Part shown: piece after piece, positions 43,479 through 53,002 of the stretch
Layout: each line of letters starts with the position of its first letter
Numbering within the stretch: position 1 is the first letter of the stretch
From: Rudaea sp. 3F27F6
GTDB taxonomy: Bacteria; Pseudomonadota; Gammaproteobacteria; Xanthomonadales; Rhodanobacteraceae
Assembly (NCBI RefSeq): GCF_005503555.1
Contig: NZ_SCNG01000008.1
Location: 1 to 64,000, forward strand
Length of the DNA stretch: 64,000 nucleotides
Direction of reading: 5' to 3'
Notes under the pieces: generated by a model
The model's database searches: none
The model's input: the letters and a program-made list of their open reading frames with translations, nothing else
What the model was told of the DNA's origin: nothing
Made by a program: the position numbers and the translations under genes

Positions 43479-45481
43479 GCGCGGGCCTCCGTATCGACGA
43501 GGCTCTGGCGTATCGCGCGGCGCTGTTCGTCATAGGCGGCGACTTCGGCCGCAGGCACTTCGTATTCGTCCTCGTCGCGCCAGGCGAACACGACGAAGCC
43601 GGCGAACGCACCGACCAGACCGAGAATCGCCAGCCACCAGATATGCCAGATCATGGCGAAGCCGAGCACGACGGCGAAGAACGCGGTGAAGAATCCGGTC
43701 GGGCTGTTGTGCGGCAGGTGAATCGGCTCATAGACCGGCTTGTCGGCAAGCCGCCGCGCACGCAGCGCCGCCTGCTTGATACCCCAATAGGCTTCTTCGC
43801 CGCGCACGTCGGGCAGCACGCTGAAGTTAAACGAGGGCGGCGGCGAGGTCGTGATCCATTCGAGCGAGCGGCCGTCCCAGGGATCGCCGGTGGTGTCGGC
43901 CAGCGCTTCGCGCCGGCGGATGCTGACGGCCAACTGGATGACGAGGCAGACGATGCCGAAGAAGATCAGCACCGTGCCGAACATCGCCACGACGAGCCAC
44001 GGCTGCCACGCGGGATTGTCGTAGTGCTGCATGCGCCGCGTCATGCCCATAAGCCCGAGGCCGTAGAGCGGCATGAAGGCGATGTAGAAACCAATACACC
44101 AGAACCAGAACGAGGCCTTGCCCCAACCTTCGTGCAGCCTGAAACCGAACGCTTTCGGAAACCAGTACATATAGCCCGCAAGCGCGCCGAAGACGACGCC
44201 GCCGATGACGACGTTATGGAAATGCGCGATCAGGAACAGGCTGTTGTGCAGAAGGAAATCGTTCGGCGGAATCGCCAGCATCACGCCGGTCATGCCGCCG
44301 ATCACAAAGGTGATCATAAAGCCGATCGTCCACAGCACCGGCGCGGTGAAGCGCACGCGCCCGCCGTACATGGTGAACATCCAGTTGAACACCTTCACTC
44401 CGGTCGGCACTGAGATGATCATGGTCATGATGCCGAAGAACGCATTGACGTCGGCGCCGCCGCCCATAGTGAAGAAGTGGTGCAACCAGACCATAAACGA
44501 CAGCACGCAGATCACCATGGTCGCCGCGATCATCGAGCGGTAGCCGAACAAGGGCTTGCCCGAGAACGTCGAGATCACCTCGGAGAACACACCGAACGCG
44601 GGCAGAATGAGGATATATACCTCGGGATGCCCCCATGCCCAGATCAAGTTGACGTACATCATCGCGTTGCCGCCGGCATCGTTGGTAAAAAAATGAAAGC
44701 CGAGGTAACGGTCGAGCAGGAGCATCGCGAACGTCGCGGTGAGAATCGGGAACGCGGCGACGATCAGCAGGTTCGACGCGAGTGCGGTCCAGCAGAAGAT
44801 CGGCATGCGCGTCAGGGTCATGCCCGGTGCGCGCATCTTGAAGATCGTCGCGACCAGGTTGATGCCGCTCATCAACGTGCCGACGCCCGAGATCTGCAAT
44901 GCCCACAGGTGGTAGTCGACGCCGACATCGGGCGAGAACTGCAGCTCCGACAGCGGCGGATAAGCCAGCCAGCCGGCGCGCGAATAGACGCCGACGCCGA
45001 GCGAAATATTGATCAGCGCCATACCGGCTGCGGTGATCCAGAAACTCACCGAGTTCAAAGTCGGATAGGCCACGTCGCGCGCGCCGATCTGCAGCGGCAC
45101 GACGTAGTTCATCAGCCCGACCATGAACGGCATGGCAGTGAAGAAGATCATGATCGTGCCGTGTGCCGAAAAGATCTGGTTGAAGTGATCCGGCGCGAGG
45201 TAGCCCGCATCGGCGCCACCGACCGCGAGCGCCTGATGAGTACGCATCATGATCGCGTCGGCGAAACCGCGCAGTAACATGACCAGGCCGAGCAGAAAAT
45301 ACATGACGCCCACGCGCTTGTGATCGACGCTGGTGATCCACTCTTTCCAAAGATAGGTCCAGTGGCCCTTCACGGTGATCCACGCGAGCACCGCGCCGAT
45401 CCCGAGCAAGACGACGAGCACTGTGATCAGCGCGATCGGTTCGTCGGTCGGAATCGCCGCCCAGGTCAGCTTGCCCAGCAT
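43475..45481 (-). CDS. cyoB: Cytochrome o ubiquinol oxidase subunit I
   Basis: The 668-residue heme-copper oxidase subunit carries [20 protein letters not shown] (His and Tyr near copper B), [36 protein letters not shown] (heme-ligand region) and [13 protein letters not shown]. It has about fifteen membrane helices. It reduces oxygen to water with electrons from ubiquinol and pumps protons. AAGGAGA precedes ATG 45481, 17 bases after cyoA; the frame is open further upstream inside cyoA but that is a shadow. Confidence 0.96.
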   Translation of the reverse strand: MLGKLTWAAIPTDEPIALITVLVVLLGIGAVLAWITVKGHWTYLWKEWITSVDHKRVGVMYFLLGLVMLLRGFADAIMMRTHQALAVGGADAGYLAPDHFNQIFSAHGTIMIFFTAMPFMVGLMNYVVPLQIGARDVAYPTLNSVSFWITAAGMALINISLGVGVYSRAGWLAYPPLSELQFSPDVGVDYHLWALQISGVGTLMSGINLVATIFKMRAPGMTLTRMPIFCWTALASNLLIVAAFPILTATFAMLLLDRYLGFHFFTNDAGGNAMMYVNLIWAWGHPEVYILILPAFGVFSEVISTFSGKPLFGYRSMIAATMVICVLSFMVWLHHFFTMGGGADVNAFFGIMTMIISVPTGVKVFNWMFTMYGGRVRFTAPVLWTIGFMITFVIGGMTGVMLAIPPNDFLLHNSLFLIAHFHNVVIGGVVFGALAGYMYWFPKAFGFRLHEGWGKASFWFWCIGFYIAFMPLYGLGLMGMTRRMQHYDNPAWQPWLVVAMFGTVLIFFGIVCLVIQLAVSIRRREALADTTGDPWDGRSLEWITTSPPPSFNFSVLPDVRGEEAYWGIKQAALRARRLADKPVYEPIHLPHNSPTGFFTAFFAVVLGFAMIWHIWWLAILGLVGAFAGFVVFAWRDEDEYEVPAAEVAAYDEQRRAIRQSLVDTEARA

Positions 45482-45498
45482 CTCGGTCTCCTTGTCTT

Positions 45499-46473
45499 TC
45501 AATGCATATGCGCGGACGCGGCGGTTTCGCCGTTGCCCGCTTGCGCCTTCATGGCCGGCAGCGTGTGCGACTGCATGAGGATGTGCTGGAACAGATTCGA
45601 CTCCACCGCACCGAAATATCGAGGCTGCTTTTCCACGCCCGGCTGCAACAGCGTCCGATAGGCGGCCGCATCGAGCCTGTCGCCTGCGCCGCGCCGGCCA
45701 TCGATCCAGGCGGCGTAGTCGGCGTCGGCGAGCGCGCGCAGTTTGAAGCGCATCTCCGGAAAGCCCTCGCCGCTGAACTGCGCGGAGAGACCGTCGAACA
45801 CGCCCGGCGCATGAGCGAGCAGATTCAATTGCGATTCCATGCCGGCCATCGTGTAGATCTGGCTGCCGAGCTGCGGCACGAAGAAGCTGTTCATCACCGT
45901 CGCCGAGGTCAGGTGGAAATGCAGCGGCGTCTGCGCCGGCACGACGAGTTCGTTGACCGTCGCGATGCCCTGGTCGGGATAGATGAACAACCACTTCCAG
46001 TCGAGCGACACGACCTGGATTTCGACCGGCGGCTTCTTCGATTCGATCCGCGCCCACGGATCGAGGTCGTGCGAGCCGACCCAGGCGATGCCGCCGAGAA
46101 ACATGACGACAAGCGCGGGAATCGACCAGACGATGAACTCAATGCGGCCCGAGTAGACCCAATCCGGCATGTACTTCGCGCGCGGATTCGAGGCGCGGAA
46201 CCACCAGGCGAATGCGAGCGTCAGCACGATCACCGGCACGACAACGAACAGCATGATGACGAACGAGTTGAGCAGGATACTGCGCTCGGCGTCGCCGATC
46301 GGACCTTTCGGATCGAGCACGCCGCCGCTGCACGCGGTGAGCAACAGCGGCGCAACGCCGAAAGCGCGGCTGCGCAGCAAAGGATGGCGCGGGCGCTGCG
46401 GTGAAGCGGTTGCGTTCGCCGCGGCGGCTGGGCTGCCCGCAGGAGCGACGGCCTGCAAAATGCTCTCAGACAC
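45499..46473 (-). CDS. cyoA: Cytochrome o ubiquinol oxidase subunit II
   Basis: The 324-residue protein is a lipoprotein-type subunit II with lipobox LLLTACSGG near residue 45. It has two membrane helices ([44 protein letters not shown]) and a periplasmic cupredoxin domain without the copper A cysteines, as expected for quinol oxidases. GTG 46473 is chosen because AAGGAGG lies 6 bases upstream. Frames beginning at 46494 or 46512 would lack this site. The N-terminus before the lipobox is unusually long and Ala/Pro-rich. Confidence 0.9.
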   Translation of the reverse strand: MSESILQAVAPAGSPAAAANATASPQRPRHPLLRSRAFGVAPLLLTACSGGVLDPKGPIGDAERSILLNSFVIMLFVVVPVIVLTLAFAWWFRASNPRAKYMPDWVYSGRIEFIVWSIPALVVMFLGGIAWVGSHDLDPWARIESKKPPVEIQVVSLDWKWLFIYPDQGIATVNELVVPAQTPLHFHLTSATVMNSFFVPQLGSQIYTMAGMESQLNLLAHAPGVFDGLSAQFSGEGFPEMRFKLRALADADYAAWIDGRRGAGDRLDAAAYRTLLQPGVEKQPRYFGAVESNLFQHILMQSHTLPAMKAQAGNGETAASAHMH

Positions 46474-46518
46474 CGAAGACCTCCTTGTCCGCATTTCTGT
46501 CGTTGCCGCCAAGACGGT

Positions 46519-46746
46519 TCACGTTGGCTGGCCACCACTCTCGGAACGTGTGCGCTGCGCCGAATCTGCGCGTGCCGAATCGACCCAATTGAGCAGTACG
46601 GCCATGCGATCGGCATCGGTCTTGGTCATGCTCTCCAGCCAAAGGCCGTTGAGCCTCGCGATGAAATGGGATTCCGTGTCGAGGATCAGCCACGAGCGCT
46701 GCATATCCCGCACGGATTCGTACTGAAAGACCTGGTAGCGACTCAT
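46519..46746 (-). CDS. Small conserved-looking protein before cyoA
   Basis: A 75-residue frame begins MSRYQVFQYESVRDMQRSW and continues ESHFIARLNGLWLESMTKTDADRMAVLLNWVDSAR, followed by a polar tail. Codon choice is GC-rich at third positions like neighbouring genes. It ends 45 bases before cyoA on the same strand, so it may be the first gene of the cyo transcript. No signal peptide or membrane segment is seen. Not recognised as a family. The ribosome site is weak. Confidence 0.5.
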   Translation of the reverse strand: MSRYQVFQYESVRDMQRSWLILDTESHFIARLNGLWLESMTKTDADRMAVLLNWVDSARADSAQRTRSESGGQPT

Positions 46747-47062
46747 TCCGGCACCCCATCGCGAAGACGCGTTCCTTGTTCCTGGTCTCGGGAATTCGTG
46801 AGGACTCCCAATGCTTATCGCTTGCTACAAAACCGGCCCGGTTTTGACGGACCGCAAGCGAAGTCAATGCAAGACGGCACACCTCGGCAATTCCGGACAA
46901 ACTGCCCGTGACGTCGAACTCGTCCGACTTTTCTATACGTACGTAAAAATGCCGCCGAACCCTTCAAGCGCGATCCTCGCGACGGAATCGGCGTGTGTCG
47001 CCATGCTCGGGCAGGCTCGGCCGTGATCGCTCACGGCGGTCCGTATGCAGATGCCACGCGGC
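46747..47062. other. Intergenic region upstream of the cyo transcript
   Basis: These 316 bases lie between the small ORF before cyoA and the end of the MgtC-like gene, which is on the same strand. They probably hold the cyo promoter. CTATACGTACGTAAAAAT at 46934-46951 is a locally AT-rich palindrome-containing stretch. Confidence 0.4.
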
Positions 47063-47740
47063 TTATGCGCGGTGGGTCTGATTGATCGAGAAGCTCTCGA
47101 CGTGCGGTAGGTTCGGCAGTTCGCCGGTGGTGCGCGAAATGAGCTGCGCGCGCGTCATCGAATCGGCCATGACCAGAAAACGGAATTGGTATGCATCGTC
47201 CTGGTAGCTCACGGAGAGACTGTCACCGAGCATCGTCAGCCCGTGCTGCTGTAGGAAACTGCGCACGACCTCTTCGTTTGGCCGATGCCCCTGGCGGTAG
47301 TGCAGAGACACCTCCAGAGCAATCTGCACCGGAAACAGCCGCTCGATGCGCGGCACGTACACCATGCAGACGATGAAGATCGCCACCACACAGACAGCCG
47401 CGAGAAGGTGGCCGAGCCCGACGAGAATGCCAATCGCGGCCGAGGACCAGACCGAAGCGGCGGTCGTGAGCCCGCGGATATTCGTACCGCTCTTGACGAT
47501 GATGCCCGCGCCTAGAAAGCCGATGCCAGTGAGAATGCTGCCGGTGAAACTCGTCGGCGGCCCGGACACTGCAGTAAGTGCGCAGGAAGCCGTACAGACC
47601 AGGCAATAGACTTGCGTGCCCGCGGCGCGGCCGTGGGAATAACGTTCGTATCCGAGCAGCCAACCTAGGCCGAGCGCAACTAGCACGCGCAGCAGGACGT
47701 CTATATCCGGAAGAAAAGGAATCGTCATTTCTTCGGTCAT
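47063..47740 (-). CDS. MgtC/SapB-family membrane protein
   Basis: The 225-residue protein has the MgtC membrane part: LLRVLVALGLGWLLGYERYSHGRAAGTQVYCLVC, TGIGFLGAGIIVKSGTNIRGLTTAASVWSSAAIGILVGLG and two more helices. A C-terminal soluble domain of about 85 residues (LHYRQGHRPNEEVV to INQTHRA) follows, as in MgtC-like proteins with an ACT-like tail. MgtC proteins affect survival at low magnesium and in hosts; the role here is unproven. GAGGAA supports ATG 47740. The frame is open to 47848. Confidence 0.88.
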   Translation of the reverse strand: MTEEMTIPFLPDIDVLLRVLVALGLGWLLGYERYSHGRAAGTQVYCLVCTASCALTAVSGPPTSFTGSILTGIGFLGAGIIVKSGTNIRGLTTAASVWSSAAIGILVGLGHLLAAVCVVAIFIVCMVYVPRIERLFPVQIALEVSLHYRQGHRPNEEVVRSFLQQHGLTMLGDSLSVSYQDDAYQFRFLVMADSMTRAQLISRTTGELPNLPHVESFSINQTHRA

Positions 47741-47885
47741 TAAACCGTATTCCTCGGCGAAAACACGTGCATGCCGGCCGGAGCAGGACGCACTGCAAGC
47801 AGTAGGCACGGAACCGTTAGATAACGAAAACGGAACCGGCATTTGCATCTATGCCAAGGAGTTGCTGCAAATCGCCGCTTTCTGG

Positions 47886-47918
47886 ACCGGACCGAGAATC
47901 CGTCGATTCTCAGTCCGG
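47886..47918. other. Hairpin downstream of the second secreted-protein gene
   Basis: GGACCGAGAAT pairs with ATTCTCAGTCC with one mismatch, separated by CCGTCG. It lies about 25 bases beyond the stop of the minus-strand gene at 47944. There is no T-run on either strand, so it is at best a factor-dependent terminator or an RNA-end-stabilising hairpin. Confidence 0.35.
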
Positions 47919-47943
47919 CCCAAGATCTGAACTCACACTTTCA

Positions 47944-49044
47944 TCAGTTCGACTGAGTGAACTGAATGTAAGGCGACGAACCACCCGCAGCAGTGCAGGC
48001 GCCCAAGGTCAAGTTGTTTTGTTCGTAAGTTTCGCCAGCTCCGGTCGGACCCGTGCAGGTCGGAGCGCGGGTGGTGCCGTCATTGACCTCCACTTTCACC
48101 GTAAGCGACGAACCCTTGTTAAACGAGACCACGGGGGACGTGCTGCCGTTGCCGAACACGTTGAATTCGGATTTATTCCAGGTAGATCCTATATCGAGCG
48201 TACTACCTTTCTGGCTGACGGACTTTACGGTCGTGCCATAAGTGAACGTGACCACGTCGTTGCCGCTCGTCGATGCCGAACCCGACAGCTTCGCTTTTGC
48301 CAAATCAGATAAAGCGACGGTACTCACGGTTACCGCGGCACTGTTCTTGACGCAGCCGCCGCCGGCAACGGAACGCGTCCAACCGCTCGGGCATCTTTTC
48401 GGCAGTGGGAATATCCAATTCTGTATGAATATCGCAGCCGGGCCTGGTGTAACGTTGGGACCTGCCGAAGCGTAGATAAATTGCTGCCACGTCGTGCAAT
48501 TGGAGATGCTGTAGCCCTTGCACAAAGCCGCCGGGCCGGCGCTATTGTTGGTATTGATCTGCAGCGTATATGCGTCCGTGCTCGCAGATGTTACGCCCGT
48601 CACCGTGGGGAAGCTGCCGGTTGTCGACCCGAATGTACCGGAAGTCTTCGCAGCGTAGTCGTAACCGTTGCCGACGGTCTGGAACACTGCGCCGTCTGCG
48701 GCACTCACCACGTCGCTTGTCTCCGAGTTCGTACCGGCCGCTACCGTGGCGCTACCTTTTCCAATCTGTGCGGGCGGTATCGACTCATACGTTGGTGGGG
48801 GCAGACATTCTTCTTGTTCCCAGACTAGGCTCGGATAATTTGCGTGAAAGCAGCCTTCTTCCATCGGCGGGAATGCTTTGAGGTTTTCATGCCATGCGTG
48901 CAGTGCCTCAGACGTTGGACCCACGGCGACACCGTGATAGGCCTCCGCCGCGCCGGCCGGCGTCAGTGCAAACAGACTCATTGAACCGATGGCGCATGCA
49001 ACGGTGAGCACACAACGTTTCGCGAACTTCGCATTCGACTTCAT
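47944..49044 (-). CDS. Conserved secreted protein of unknown function, copy 2
   Basis: The 366-residue paralogue of the product of 19444-20646 shares the signal peptide (LTPAGAAEAYHG) and EALHAWHENLKAFPP. It also shares EGCFHANYP, TGSFPTVTGVTS, WQQFIYA, SGSASTSGNDVVTFTYGT and the end IQFTQSN. The part around residues 50-90 differs and is shorter. AGGAGAGAG precedes ATG 49044; the whole leader up to about 49247 is nearly identical to that of copy 1. Function unknown; probably exported and beta-rich. The two copies are some 28 kb apart in the same orientation. Confidence 0.85.
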   Translation of the reverse strand: MKSNAKFAKRCVLTVACAIGSMSLFALTPAGAAEAYHGVAVGPTSEALHAWHENLKAFPPMEEGCFHANYPSLVWEQEECLPPPTYESIPPAQIGKGSATVAAGTNSETSDVVSAADGAVFQTVGNGYDYAAKTSGTFGSTTGSFPTVTGVTSASTDAYTLQINTNNSAGPAALCKGYSISNCTTWQQFIYASAGPNVTPGPAAIFIQNWIFPLPKRCPSGWTRSVAGGGCVKNSAAVTVSTVALSDLAKAKLSGSASTSGNDVVTFTYGTTVKSVSQKGSTLDIGSTWNKSEFNVFGNGSTSPVVSFNKGSSLTVKVEVNDGTTRAPTCTGPTGAGETYEQNNLTLGACTAAGGSSPYIQFTQSN

Positions 49045-49247
49045 GCATCTCTCTCCTAGAGTAAGTGCGATAAGACACGCCACTTCCCCGCGCGGCGCGC
49101 AGCAACCACGACATCGACAGACCCCGAACACGCACGATCCCGCGTCGAAAAAAAATCGGCGCACGACCGATAACCCAAAATATGTGGGTTATGTACGCTA
49201 AACGGCCGACAAAGCCTTCACGGAAATCGGACGGCACGATTTCTTGT
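49042..49247 (-). repeat. Conserved 5' leader, copy 2
   Basis: This matches 20644-20848 closely. The 7-bp inverted repeat ATAACCC/GGGTTAT is at 49170-49192, about 126 bases upstream of the start codon as in copy 1, while its 9-base loop differs. Confidence 0.8.
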
Positions 49248-50140
49248 TACTTTCGCGAAATAAGCAGGCACCGCATACGGCTACGCGCTGCGCATAGCTT
49301 CTCGTCAGCCGGAGATCGAATCTCATGCGGCCGTCAGCTCGAAAACTCAGCCGTGGCGAAAAGCTCGTAAGACGTGACGGGTTCACGCACGTTTCTACGT
49401 AATTGATACTTGCTGCAGAGGATGCGGCGAATCGCAACGCGATGCCCTCCCGGATCTGCGTTACGAAAGTATCGCTGTGAAGCGACGCGATAAAGAGGTG
49501 CACGAAAGGGATATCGTACGAAACGGACTTCGGATGGGCGGGACCTTCCCCTAGGGTCCCGCCCGATTTCAATGCACGTGAGCGAAAGAGCCGGGCAGCC
49601 ACGATCAATTGTTACGACGCGCGCGAGGAAAAATCCGGATCGCGAACGCGATCCGGATTGGATTGCAGCAATCCGTTCGAGCGCGCTGCGCGCATCCCGG
49701 CTACGCTTAGGCCGGCGTGGCAATCAATGAGCCGCTCCCTCGGGCAGCGCAAACGCAGGATGTAATCACCGCGGTCGGGCGATTGACGTGCGCCGCCCGC
49801 GGCGATGAGCACGAAATGGCATCCCATTATTTCGTCGACCTTCAACTGATCAATGAGGTCACTGAACCGGCCTCAGATGATCGGTTCAACCGATTTTTTC
49901 AATGGAATCGGTCGATAACTGCCCCTCTCTATCCACGATAACGCACCCTAATCAGCGCTCTCACGACCGTTCGGACGGGCATCTGACAACGCCAGCCAGA
50001 TCCTGATCACACCAGGGAATTCTCAACCCTACAAACGATAAACAGCGCCCGTTATAGCTCTACGGCCAGTCATCAAGGTTTAGGTTTGTTCCCGCCAATC
50101 AGTCGCATCCCGTCGAAGCAATCGTTTGGGCCCAGATAGG
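49248..50140. other. Intergenic region with noncoding repeat
   Basis: About 890 bases without a credible gene. It contains copy B of the covarying noncoding repeat (49387-49575). The rest shows nothing recognisable. Confidence 0.45.
49387..49575 (+). repeat. Noncoding repeat, copy B, with covarying hairpin
   Basis: This is the counterpart of 11565-11750. The 10-bp stem is 49536-49545 with 49555-49564 (loop TTCCCCTAG), followed by GATTTC. Compared with copy A, one A-T pair is G-C and one T-A pair is C-G, so pairing is preserved by double changes. Confidence 0.6.
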
Positions 50141-50569
50141 CTAGAGCAATGGGAACAAACCGACACTATTGCGCTTTGGAAATGGCATGTTTCTCTTGTC
50201 TAGCCAAGTGAGGACAAAGTGCTCGCGAGTACGCGGCCAGCCGAGAGCATAGGCGTTTAAGTGAGTAAAGCAGATGGTCATGTCGTACAACGGCAGACAC
50301 TGCCCTGTCGGGTTGACCGGTCGAAGATGCACCGGGCGCCCGCAGTCCGGCAAATCACACTTATGAGGGGTCGGATCAATCGGCACCTGGGCCAAAAGTT
50401 GGCTGAGGCTGGTATCGAGATGCTCAGCACATACGCCAAATTCCTGCTCTAGCTTTCCCGATTTTTCAGAAGATTTTACAACAACTTCATACTTTGTAAA
50501 CGCGCCGCAGATTGTTCCATCGTTGCGTTTCGCGCAGCAGGTCGAAATGAAATTGGTTGTCGTCGTCAT
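50141..50569 (-). CDS. Hypothetical Cys/His-containing protein
   Basis: The 142-residue frame begins MTTTTNFISTCC. Possible metal-binding pairs are CCAKRNDGTIC and KCDLPDCGRPVHL, and CAEH and CFTHL also occur. This spacing suggests a small zinc-binding protein, but no family was recognised. ACAGG lies just before ATG 50569. It sits next to mobile-element debris and may have been carried by it. Confidence 0.5.
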   Translation of the reverse strand: MTTTTNFISTCCAKRNDGTICGAFTKYEVVVKSSEKSGKLEQEFGVCAEHLDTSLSQLLAQVPIDPTPHKCDLPDCGRPVHLRPVNPTGQCLPLYDMTICFTHLNAYALGWPRTREHFVLTWLDKRNMPFPKRNSVGLFPLL

Positions 50570-50685
50570 CCTGTCGTTCCTATTCTTCTTCAACTGGTGG
50601 ATGAAGATTGAGCGCTTCCGCATGAGTGTCAGCTTCGGTCGCCGTCCCTAGTTGCCTGGGCGAGCTCCGCCAGCACGAGAGCGAC

Positions 50686-51358
50686 TCAGCGCATGCAAAT
50701 CCCGTTTTTGCAACGCGTGTTAGGCGAGGCTTTGACGAATGCCGCCCACGCCATCTCGGCTTGCGGCGCAAGCCGAAAACCGTGCGCGAACGCCAGCGGC
50801 CAAAAGAAATGCGAGTAAGAGCAGCCGCTACCTACCGGAAATTCAGAGCTCTCATCACACGCCGCGAACGTCACGGATAGATCCTTCGCATCGCGGATAT
50901 TTTCGAATTCGTACAGCTCACTCGTGTAGCGCACATCCAGATCCGAACGCGCATTCGTAATTAGCGTATCGCGCAAAATGAGAAGCTCCTGCTGGCCGAA
51001 CATCACCACCGTGACACGGCAATCGCGGCGCACCAGCCAGTTAATAATCGCCTTGAGCCAACACAACTCCAGCTCGTTGATTTCCTGGGCCTCGTCAATG
51101 ATGAAGAACAAATGCCCGCGCGGGGCGGCGTACGCATAGAGCGCTCGTAAAGTCTGGTCACGCTTATGGCAATACGGCTCGAGCGCCCGCCACCCGAAAG
51201 GTTTGCCATCGCCCGCCAGTGCCACACATCGGTTTAGTGCCCGCAGAAGCTGCTCATAAGTGACCTTGTACCTCGCCAACGCCTCCTTCATTGGCTCCCA
51301 GCCCAGGTACTTCTGAATCAATTCCCTCAAGCGGGTGTAGAGGGCGAGATCGCGGCCA
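50686..51358 (-). pseudogene. Truncated TniB/ExeA-like AAA ATPase
   Basis: The frame retains Walker B (HLFFIIDEAQEI), a sensor-1-like VTVVMFGQQEL and the C-terminal GSGCSYSHFFWPLAFAHGFRLA segment seen in transposon-associated AAA ATPases of the TniB/AAA_22 sort. The N-terminal part with Walker A is absent. At about 51358 the sequence switches abruptly into an IS3-type orfA, so the ATPase frame is continuous only with out-of-frame transposase codons. It is therefore taken as a dead fragment of a larger transposon. Confidence 0.7.
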
Positions 51359-51640
51359 ATCGCAGCCGTGCGTTCTCCTGTTCCAGGTCCTTCAATCGCT
51401 TGGCTTGATCGACCTTCAAGCCGCCGTATTCCTTGCACCAACGAAAGTAGCTTTGCTCGGTCACGCCGAGCTGGCGAGCAATATCGGCAACGGTGCGTCC
51501 CTGCGCCGAGAGCACTTCGGCCTCGCGCAGCTTGTGGATGATCTCTTCGGCGTTAAAGCGTTTCTTGGGCATGGTCCAAATCTCCTCGTTCTCAGTTTAA
51601 GAACTTTCGATCTGGACTAGGTGTTCCAAGTCAGGTCAAG
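51359..51640 (-). mobile_element. IS3-family insertion sequence, left end with truncated orfA
   Basis: The minus-strand orfA starts at 51572 after GAGGAG and reads MPKKRFNAEEIIHKLREAEV, QGRTVADIARQLGVTEQSYFRWCKEYGGLKVDQAKRLKDLEQENARLR. This is the helix-turn-helix and leucine-zipper part of IS3 transposase subunit A. The homology ends at about 51359, and a short foreign tail closes the frame at 51327. orfB is missing. The probable terminal sequence TGACCTGACTTGGAACACC (minus strand) overlaps the last codons of the methyltransferase gene. Confidence 0.85.
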
Positions 51641-52659
51641 GCCGTCAACAAATACCCCACCTCCAGGCCTGTCGAGTCGACGTTCAGGCTCGTGGTGTCC
51701 TTTGCGGTGACCGCGTATCCCGCATCGTGAAAGATGCTTTCCCATTCACTCGGGGTCAGCAATTTCTGGTTCGTGAAGTAGTGCAGGAGGTAGTACGGGT
51801 TGTAGTAAGCCTTGGCGAGGCCGTGCTGCATGATCCCGGGTGTCGCGATCTGATCGTCGACCTCGATCACCGCGATGGCCGATTTCGGGCAGCTCTTGCG
51901 AATGGTCGAGAGAAAACGGACCACCTCTTCCCTGCCGCGCTGACCCATGATTTCGTGCAAGACGAAACCGAGGATGAACAGGTCGGGCTTGTTCTCAGAA
52001 GGCCTGGTGACCCACTCCGCCGCGTCCGCACAAATGATCTCCACTCGATCACTCATGTTGCGGGATGCAATGTATTCCCGAGCGACCAAGCAGCTGCTTT
52101 CATTGGGCTCGATGCCGATGGTCTTGATCCCGGCGAAGTATTCACAGAACTCGATGAGGTACATGCCGTTACCGCAGCCCATGTCGCAGATGGTCGCGGG
52201 GGGAGAACTCATTTTTTGAATCAACTTCTTGGTGAGTGGAAAAGCGTCGTAGTGGCTGATTCCACAACTTCCCACTCCAACACTGACGATCTCTCTTCGA
52301 GCCACTCCGGAGCCGGACTTCAATTTGTCTCCGATCTCGAGAAAGGTGCCACCGTAGCCGCCGACGAGCATCGTGTACCAGGCTCGAAACTGCTCCAGAT
52401 CCTTGCCCCTTTCGCTCAGCTCGAAAAGCTCATCTTCCTGAGCCAAGATGTTCTCGTTGACGAGATACATCAGGAATCCGTAGACCCGCGCCTTGTCGAG
52501 CCCGATCTCGTCAGAAATTCCATTAACGCAGGATTTCCTGGAGCGCAATACATCGTAGATTCCACTCGAGAAGAGATGGTGGATGCTGCTTGCCAGGACG
52601 AACTGTCGGATGGGCTGGATTCCCTCGACCAGCTTCGATTCGAAATCGCTCGTGATCAT
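51631..52659 (-). CDS. SAM-dependent methyltransferase, probable alpha-keto-acid C-methyltransferase
   Basis: The 342-residue protein has an N-terminal helical dimerisation domain (residues 1-125) and a Rossmann domain with CDMGCGNGMYLIEF (158-171) and IGIEPNESS. His235 (LHEIMGQRG), His279 (MQHGLAKAYY) and His293 (LLHYFTNQK) lie where MppJ-type enzymes place metal-binding histidines. Size and pattern recall the group that beta-methylates phenylpyruvate, 2-ketoarginine, 2-ketoleucine or 2-oxoglutarate (MppJ, MrsA, SgvM, GlmT). The neighbouring aminotransferase fits such a pathway. The substrate is not fixed. The stop codon lies in the presumed IS3 end, so the last residues may have changed. 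GAGG precedes the ATG. Confidence 0.75.
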   Translation of the reverse strand: MITSDFESKLVEGIQPIRQFVLASSIHHLFSSGIYDVLRSRKSCVNGISDEIGLDKARVYGFLMYLVNENILAQEDELFELSERGKDLEQFRAWYTMLVGGYGGTFLEIGDKLKSGSGVARREIVSVGVGSCGISHYDAFPLTKKLIQKMSSPPATICDMGCGNGMYLIEFCEYFAGIKTIGIEPNESSCLVAREYIASRNMSDRVEIICADAAEWVTRPSENKPDLFILGFVLHEIMGQRGREEVVRFLSTIRKSCPKSAIAVIEVDDQIATPGIMQHGLAKAYYNPYYLLHYFTNQKLLTPSEWESIFHDAGYAVTAKDTTSLNVDSTGLEVGYLLTALT

Positions 52660-52758
52660 ATTTTGTGTACCTCAGAATTGTTGCGGCATTGATTGGTAGG
52701 CCGACTCCACTCGGGGTCTGTCGAATGAACTGTGTAACTGCATTTCATTAGAGCGCAC

Positions 52759-52960
52759 CTAACGGGACAGGCGAACCTGGCGCTTGGGCACCAACTGCGG
52801 TTTGAACGTGCCGTCGCGATCGCGTGGCGTATCAGTCTGCAGATCGCCAATCGAACTCTGCACGATCTTTCGGCTCTTGCCGTTGCGCGGATTGACACCA
52901 GACTTCTGATGGCGCTCATGGCCGAATCGCCTTCGATAAAGCCATCTGTGTGCTCCTCGC
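52759..52960 (-). mobile_element. IS256-family transposase remnant
   Basis: The minus strand reads RRRFGHERHQKSGVNPRNGKSRK, IGDLQTDTPRDRDGTFKPQLVPKRQVRLSR, a highly typical block near the N-terminus of mutator/IS256 transposases. It ends at a stop at 52759, and neither the catalytic part nor full ends remain. It lies between the methyltransferase and aminotransferase genes. Apart from this the 343-base gap shows only the promoter-proximal region of the methyltransferase gene. Confidence 0.85.
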
Positions 52961-53002
52961 GGCTTCGCCGTAGTTTCTCGGGGAGCAAATACGCAGTTCA
53001 AA

